64,000 nt of DNA from the NCBI GenBank assembly GCA_947651395.1, contig CANSYW010000004.1, positions 1 through 64,000 of the forward strand, given 5' to 3'. This stretch comes from an uncultured Pseudoflavonifractor sp. GTDB taxonomy: Bacteria; Bacillota; Clostridia; Oscillospirales; Oscillospiraceae. A model generated the notes under the pieces. That model searched no databases and was not told the origin of the DNA. It saw only the letters and a program-made list of their open reading frames with translations. Of the stretch, positions 59,502 to 64,000 are shown one piece after another. Within the stretch, counting starts at the first letter, position 1; every line of letters starts with the position of its first letter. The translations under genes were made by a program, and so were the position numbers.

Positions 59502-60593
59502 ATGAAAAAGATCCTTACCCTCACGTTGTCTGTGGCCATGACAGTGTCCCTGCTCGCCGGATGCGGCGGCTTTGGCTCCGGTCAGAAAACGACCCCCGCA
59601 CCCGCCGCCTCCCAGGGACAGGGAGGACAGCAGACCGAGGCAGCTGACTATCCCACCGCCGAAAAGCCCCTCACCGTCAAGCTGGGTTATTCCGCACCCC
59701 CCAACTCCATTACCGACGTAAACTTCCAGATGTATGCCGAGGCCGTAAAAGAGGGCACCGGCGGCGCCGTGCTCTTTGAGCTCTATCCCAACAGCCAGCT
59801 GGGCAACGAGACGGTGATGATGGAGGGGGTCCTGAGCGGCACCATTGAGGCGGCCGCCCTGAGCGCCAACACCATGGCCACCGCCGTGCCTGAGATGAAC
59901 GCCCTGTGCCTGCCCTTCCTGGTGCCCACCTATCAGGACTTCTGGAACATTGTCACCAACGAGGAGTTCCGGGAGGGGATGAACAAGGTACTGCTTCCCA
60001 AGGGAGTCGAGTTCCTCACCACCAGCACCACTGCCCCCCGGGCCGTTACCACCAAGAACCCCATGCGTACCCCGGAGGATTTTAAGGGGCAGAAGATCCG
60101 GGTCATGGACGGCAATATCTATACCGATATTTTTGCCACCTTCGGCTGCGGCACCACCGTAATGCCCTTCCCCGAGTGCTATGCCGGCCTCCAGCAGGGC
60201 GTGATCGACGGTCTTGACGTGGATCTGGGTATGAGCGTGTCCATGAAGTTCTTTGAGGTGGCCAAGTACCACACCGATACCAACCACGTGTTCCACGCCA
60301 CCTGCGTTGTGATCAACAACGGCGTGATGTCCAAGCTCTCTGAGGAGCAGAAGACGGTGCTGCGTGACAGCGCCAGCGTCATCTGGGACACCGGTCTGGA
60401 GCGCATGGAGGCTGATTTTGCCGATAAGGCGGCCAAGGCCGCGGAGATGGACGTGGAGCTCATCCATCTGGATGAGGCCGAGCGGGCCGTTTTCCGTGAG
60501 GCCTGCCAGCCCGTTTACGACAAGTATAAGGATATTATCGGCGAGGAGTTCTACAATTGGTATACGGAGCTGGTGGCGTCCAAGATCGCCTGA
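59502..60593 (+). CDS. TRAP transporter substrate-binding lipoprotein, DctP family
   Basis: 363 residues from the ATG at 59502 (MKKILTLTLSVAMTVSLLAGC), 8 bp after 'aaggagg'; the longer track ORF is rejected. Lipobox 'SLLAGC'. The mature domain has DctP/TAXI-unrelated DctP features: 'SQLGNETVMMEGVLSGTIEAAAL' and 'MRTPEDFKGQKIRVMDGNIYTDIFATFG' with 'MPFPECYAGLQQGVIDGLD'. DctP proteins bind carboxylates through a conserved Arg. It delivers substrate to the DctQM pair downstream, and is very probably the uptake step of the island. Confidence 0.94.
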   Translation: MKKILTLTLSVAMTVSLLAGCGGFGSGQKTTPAPAASQGQGGQQTEAADYPTAEKPLTVKLGYSAPPNSITDVNFQMYAEAVKEGTGGAVLFELYPNSQLGNETVMMEGVLSGTIEAAALSANTMATAVPEMNALCLPFLVPTYQDFWNIVTNEEFREGMNKVLLPKGVEFLTTSTTAPRAVTTKNPMRTPEDFKGQKIRVMDGNIYTDIFATFGCGTTVMPFPECYAGLQQGVIDGLDVDLGMSVSMKFFEVAKYHTDTNHVFHATCVVINNGVMSKLSEEQKTVLRDSASVIWDTGLERMEADFADKAAKAAEMDVELIHLDEAERAVFREACQPVYDKYKDIIGEEFYNWYTELVASKIA

Positions 60594-60610
60594 TGGGAGG
60601 TTTCTGAGCC

Positions 60611-61108
60611 ATGAGCGTTATGAAAAAGCTCTATGACCTGTTATGTGGCTTTGAAAAAGTGTTTTTCAGCGTACTGTTTCTCTTCCTGTCCTTTGCCATT
60701 GTGGCCGAGGTCCTCATGCGGAAGATGACGGCCAACGGGTTCCCATGGCTGGAGGAGCTGTGCCGGTATTCCTTTATTGTGGTCTCCTTCCTGGGCAGCA
60801 GCATTGCCGTCACCTCGGATGAGCACCCCAGAATGACGGCGCTGCACTCTGTGGTGGGGCCCAGGGCCAGGCTGGTGCTGATCCTTGTGTCTGACGTTAT
60901 CTGCACGCTGTTTTTTGCCTATATGATCCCCTTTGCCCTTCAACAGACGGGCAACTCCTACCTGATGGGAACGCTGACCTCCACGATCCAGCTGCCCTTG
61001 TTCATCTTTTTCGCGGTGGTGCCCCTGGCCTTCGCGGGGATGATCGTGCGCTACTGCTTCCGGATGTGGGAGACGGTAAAAAAGCTGAGAGGAGGGGCTG
61101 AGACATGA
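60611..61108 (+). CDS. TRAP transporter small permease subunit, DctQ
   Basis: 165 residues with four membrane helices. The family motif around 'RKMTANGFPWLEELCRYSFIVVSFLGSSIAV' is present. It forms the membrane complex with DctM and lies 17 bp after the binding protein gene. The stop overlaps the dctM start by 4 bp. Confidence 0.93.
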   Translation: MSVMKKLYDLLCGFEKVFFSVLFLFLSFAIVAEVLMRKMTANGFPWLEELCRYSFIVVSFLGSSIAVTSDEHPRMTALHSVVGPRARLVLILVSDVICTLFFAYMIPFALQQTGNSYLMGTLTSTIQLPLFIFFAVVPLAFAGMIVRYCFRMWETVKKLRGGAET

Positions 61109-62373
61109 TCGTGATCGCGCTGTTTTTCCTGCTGCTGGTGCTGGGCCTTCCCATTGGCTTTATCATTCTCATGTCGGCCACCGCGGGTGTGGCCACCACC
61201 ACCTCCACCTCAATGCTCATTGTAATCCAGCAGCTGTTCGGAGGACTCAATAACTCCGTACTGCTGGCCATCCCCTTCTTTATCATCGCCGGAAACCTGG
61301 CGGCCAAGGGAGAGACCTCAGGGCACCTGATCAAGGTGATGAACGTTCTCTTCGGCCGGATCAAGGGCGGCCCGGTGATCGCGGCCATCTTCGCCTGCAC
61401 CTTCTTCGCCGCCATTTCAGGCTCCAGCGTGGCCACCATTGTGGCCATCGGCAGTATCATGATCCCCGGACTGATCAAGGCGGGCTATCCGGAGAAGCTG
61501 GCCATCGGCGTCATCTGCGCGGCGGGCTCCATCGGGATCCTGATCCCGCCCAGCAGTCCCATGATCTCCATCTGTGTGGCCATGGAGACCTCTGTGGGCA
61601 AGCAGTTTATGGCGGGCTTTATTCCCGGTGTACTGCTGGCCATCGCCTGGAGCGCCTATGTCTGGCTGGTATCCCGGAAGCACAACTACGGCACCACCGA
61701 GACCTACACCAGGCAGGAGGTCAAAACGATCCTCATCAAGGCCATCCCTGCCCTCATCTTCCCGGTGATCGTGCTGGGCTCCATCTATACCGGCTGGGCC
61801 ACCGCCACTGAGGCCTCGGCCATCTCTGTGGTCTATGTTCTGTTTATTGAGATATTCATCTACCGCACCCTGGACTTCAAGGCGCTGCCCACCGTAGTTT
61901 ATAAGGCGCTGGTCACCTCGGCCACCGTGACCATCGTGATTGGCTGCGCCAAGGTGTTGGACTGGCTGGTGACGGTCAACCAGATCCCCTCCATGATCGT
62001 GGAGTTCCTGACCACGTATGTCAATTCCCCCATTCTCTTTATCCTGCTGATCAACCTGATCTTTATCGTGGCCGGGTGCTTCATGAACCTGATCTCCCTG
62101 GTGGTCATTCTCAGTCCCATTCTGATGCCCGCCCTGGCCTATTTCGGAGTGGATCCCATCCACTTCGGCATCATCGCCATCATGAACGCCCAGATCGGCT
62201 TTGTCACACCCCCCTTCGGCACCAATCTGTTCGTCACCATGAACATCTCCGACCGGTCCCTGGGACAGGTCAGCAGAGCTACCATGCCCTTTACCATAAT
62301 CCTGTTGCTGTTGACCGTCCTCTTTTCCTTCGTGCCCCAGATCTCCCTGTGGCTGCCCAGTATGATGAAATAG
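61105..62373 (+). CDS. TRAP transporter large permease subunit, DctM
   Basis: 422 residues with about twelve membrane helices. Signature segments 'LLAIPFFIIAGNLAAKG', 'AAISGSSVATIVAIGSIMIPGLIKAGY', 'GILIPPSSPMISICVAMETSVG' and 'IGFVTPPFGTNLFVTMNIS' are all conserved. Forms the Na+-driven carrier with DctQ. Stop codon 87 bp before copy 2 of the MmgE/PrpD gene. Confidence 0.95.
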   Translation: MIVIALFFLLLVLGLPIGFIILMSATAGVATTTSTSMLIVIQQLFGGLNNSVLLAIPFFIIAGNLAAKGETSGHLIKVMNVLFGRIKGGPVIAAIFACTFFAAISGSSVATIVAIGSIMIPGLIKAGYPEKLAIGVICAAGSIGILIPPSSPMISICVAMETSVGKQFMAGFIPGVLLAIAWSAYVWLVSRKHNYGTTETYTRQEVKTILIKAIPALIFPVIVLGSIYTGWATATEASAISVVYVLFIEIFIYRTLDFKALPTVVYKALVTSATVTIVIGCAKVLDWLVTVNQIPSMIVEFLTTYVNSPILFILLINLIFIVAGCFMNLISLVVILSPILMPALAYFGVDPIHFGIIAIMNAQIGFVTPPFGTNLFVTMNISDRSLGQVSRATMPFTIILLLLTVLFSFVPQISLWLPSMMK

Positions 62374-62460
62374 CAAGCCGGATCGCAGACCGGGGCAGCC
62401 CGTCTGCTCCCGGAGGAGGAAGCGGGCCGCCACGGCACAAAACAAAAAGGAGTTTTTGCT

Positions 62461-63873
62461 ATGGCCTTCCAAGATCCCACCCTTTCCACCCACTACACAC
62501 AGACCCTGGCCGAGTACGCCTGGAATTTGAAATATGAAGATCTGCCCGACGAGGTGGTGGAGCGGGCCAAGTGCATTTTGATCCACACCTTCGGCGCCGC
62601 CCTGGCCTCCAGCGGGGTGGACATGTCCCGCAAGGCCATTGAGACGGGCAAGGCCTTCAACGGCGGCGCCGGCGGCGGAGCCACCGCCTGGATCGACGGC
62701 GCGCCCCTGTCCATGGCCAACGCTGCCTTTGTCAACGGCACCCTGTCCGATATGCTGGACTGGGAGGACTGTGCCTGGACGGGCCATCCCGCCGCCGGGG
62801 TAATCCCGGTGGCCTGGGCGGTGGCCGAGGCGCAGAAGAAAAGCGGCAAGGATCTCATCACCGCCATTGTGGCCGCCTATGAGGTCTATACCCGGATCGC
62901 CATGGCGGTTCAGGATCCCAAGGGTCAGGAGGCGGGACATGGCTGGGGACTGGTGAGCTGGCAGATCTTCGGGGCCATTATCCCCGCCTGTAAGCTGCTG
63001 GATCTGGACGCGGAGCAGATCAACCAGGCCATCGGCTTCGGCACCTCCTGCAGTACCATTCCCGCCAGTCTGCACAACACCACCATGTCGGACGCCTATC
63101 ACTATGAGCACGGCTTCCGGGCCCACAGCGGCGTGGCCATCGCCCACGCGGTGAAAAACGGGGTGATGAACTATAAGAACGCCCTGGACTACAAGACGGC
63201 CTACGCCATCCACATGACCCCTGACGAGGCCCCCGAGTGGTACACCCGGGATCTGGGCAAGCGGTGGCTCATCATGGAGACCCTGCTCAAGCACTGGCCC
63301 GCCAATATGTGGGTGCAGACCCCGGTGGAGCTGGCCCATGTGCTCACCGAGAAGTATCAGCTCAAGCCTGAGGAGATCCAGGAGATCATCATCGACCCGC
63401 CCACCGCCAAGCGGATGGCCTTTGCCCCCGACGGCTATACCTCTCTGACCCACGCCCAGTTCTCCATCCCCTACGCGGTCTCGGTGGCCATCCACCATCC
63501 CCGGCCCGGCGCCTATTGGTACAGCCCCGAAAATATGACCGACCCCAGCATTCTTGAGCTGGCCGGAAAGGTCCATGCCGGCCCCAGCCAGCAGCACACC
63601 CTTCGGGGCTCCTTTAAGCTGATGCAGGACGGCAGCTATCCCATGAAGACCCTCACCGTCATCACCAAGGACGGCCGGATCCTGTCCGAGAGCATGGACC
63701 GCCATCCCGGCCACCCTTACAACATGATGACCCGGGAGGAGCTGGGAGAGCGTTTCCTTCTCCAGTCGGAGGGGGTACACGACCGGGAAAAGGCGGAAAA
63801 GGCGCTGGCGGCCTTCTGGGATGTGGAAAACTGTCCCGACGTCTCCGCCCTGGCCCATTTCCTGCACCGGTGA
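62461..63873 (+). CDS. MmgE/PrpD-family protein, copy 2
   Basis: 470 residues, paralog of the gene at 54005 with nearly equal length and shared blocks ('DWEDCAWTGHPAAG', 'AIVAAYEVYTRIAMAVQ', 'MSDAYHYEHGFR', 'LGKRWLIMETLLKHWPANMW'). It follows the TRAP genes after 87 bp and 'aaaaaggag'. The divergence between copies suggests distinct substrates or stereochemistry in one pathway rather than redundancy. Overlaps the racemase-family gene at the window edge by 4 bp. Confidence 0.9.
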   Translation: MAFQDPTLSTHYTQTLAEYAWNLKYEDLPDEVVERAKCILIHTFGAALASSGVDMSRKAIETGKAFNGGAGGGATAWIDGAPLSMANAAFVNGTLSDMLDWEDCAWTGHPAAGVIPVAWAVAEAQKKSGKDLITAIVAAYEVYTRIAMAVQDPKGQEAGHGWGLVSWQIFGAIIPACKLLDLDAEQINQAIGFGTSCSTIPASLHNTTMSDAYHYEHGFRAHSGVAIAHAVKNGVMNYKNALDYKTAYAIHMTPDEAPEWYTRDLGKRWLIMETLLKHWPANMWVQTPVELAHVLTEKYQLKPEEIQEIIIDPPTAKRMAFAPDGYTSLTHAQFSIPYAVSVAIHHPRPGAYWYSPENMTDPSILELAGKVHAGPSQQHTLRGSFKLMQDGSYPMKTLTVITKDGRILSESMDRHPGHPYNMMTREELGERFLLQSEGVHDREKAEKALAAFWDVENCPDVSALAHFLHR

Positions 63874-64000
63874 GCGGATCAAAGATCGGGCTGATCTTTC
63901 CGGCGGGAGGCAGAAAGAGCCCTGAGGAGGAGATCGGGCGTTACCTGCCGGAGGATATGGCCCTGATATCCCATCAGATCCGATTTGATCAGATCAGCCC
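63870..64000 (+). CDS. Partial Asp/Glu racemase/maleate isomerase-like gene, cut by the window end
   Basis: Open from a GTG at 63870 (overlapping the copy 2 stop) to the window end, 43 codons: MSGSKIGLIFPAGGRKSPEE and on through 'IGRYLPEDMALIS'. The pattern IGLI(F/M)P(A/S)xGxxxPE.E..Y.PE matches the N-terminus of the protein at 52140, so it is probably a second member of that superfamily. The catalytic Cys residues lie outside the window. Confidence 0.6.
   Translation, partial: MSGSKIGLIFPAGGRKSPEEEIGRYLPEDMALISHQIRFDQIS

Noticed and set aside
61417-63882. 821-codon minus-strand ORF across dctM and PrpD copy 2
   Set aside because: Spans two recognised genes and has no recognisable domain.
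1-64000. CRISPR arrays, IS elements, prophage, tRNA or rRNA genes
   Set aside because: Scanned by eye; no regular direct-repeat arrays, transposase motifs, phage genes or tRNA-like sequences were seen.

Overview
The window reads as a chromosomal segment of a GC-rich, Gram-positive anaerobe of the class Clostridia, most likely an Oscillospiraceae-type gut bacterium of the Flavonifractor/Pseudoflavonifractor/Lawsonibacter group (an inference from style, not a database match). The supporting signs are strong GGAGG ribosome binding sites, consensus sigma-A promoters, zinc-ribbon S14 and L36, a dlt operon with an LTA-synthase-like enzyme, several TRAP transporters and many short operons ending in perfect hairpin terminators. 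I saw no tRNA, rRNA, IS element, prophage or CRISPR array.

Layout. 0-9.5 kb: housekeeping and envelope genes (RlmA-like methyltransferase, an SLH/transglutaminase surface protein, a small membrane protein, an ABC-F ATPase with one degenerate ATP site, metG, a membrane-anchored XRE regulator). 9.5-26.1 kb: an uninterrupted S10-spc-alpha ribosomal protein superoperon, rpsJ to rplQ, with secY, adk, map, a KOW protein, infA and rpoA. It has its own promoter, a leader with a terminator-like hairpin, and two unusually long structured spacers (rpsJ-rplC and infA-rpmJ). 26.1-35.7 kb: a cell-envelope module with a large exported protein carrying FG-GAP repeats, a rearranged dlt set (dltA, dltC, GNAT, dltB, dltD-like, and a 47-codon dltX missed by the ORF track), then an LTA-synthase-like phosphotransferase. 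35.7-38.8 kb: a TAXI-type TRAP transporter (fused permease plus lipoprotein).

38.8-42.4 kb: a three-gene operon of nucleotidyltransferase, a signal-less ParB-like/BMP fusion, and a metallophosphoesterase. 42.4-44.3 kb: a yybP-ykoY (Mn2+) riboswitch with its own promoter and a switchable terminator, upstream of a Na+/phosphate cotransporter-family gene. 44.3-51 kb: a two-component system divergent from an MMPL/RND exporter and its coiled-coil exported partner, with four 10-bp-phased ATGA repeats between them. 51-64 kb: a catabolic-looking island with a divergent LysR regulator, an Asp/Glu-racemase/maleate-isomerase-family protein, an opine-dehydrogenase-family protein, an MmgE/PrpD protein, a flavoprotein, a molybdopterin oxidoreductase with its four-cluster Fe-S subunit, a complete DctPQM TRAP transporter, a second MmgE/PrpD paralog and the start of a second racemase-family gene at the window edge.

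The 51-64 kb island is my best candidate for an undescribed system. Its gene content fits uptake of a small (di/tri)carboxylate or imino-dicarboxylate (opine-like) compound, followed by epimerisation or dehydration and oxidation, with electrons routed through Mo/Fe-S/flavin proteins. The Mn2+ riboswitch in front of a phosphate-transporter-family gene and the reorganised dlt operon are the next most interesting.
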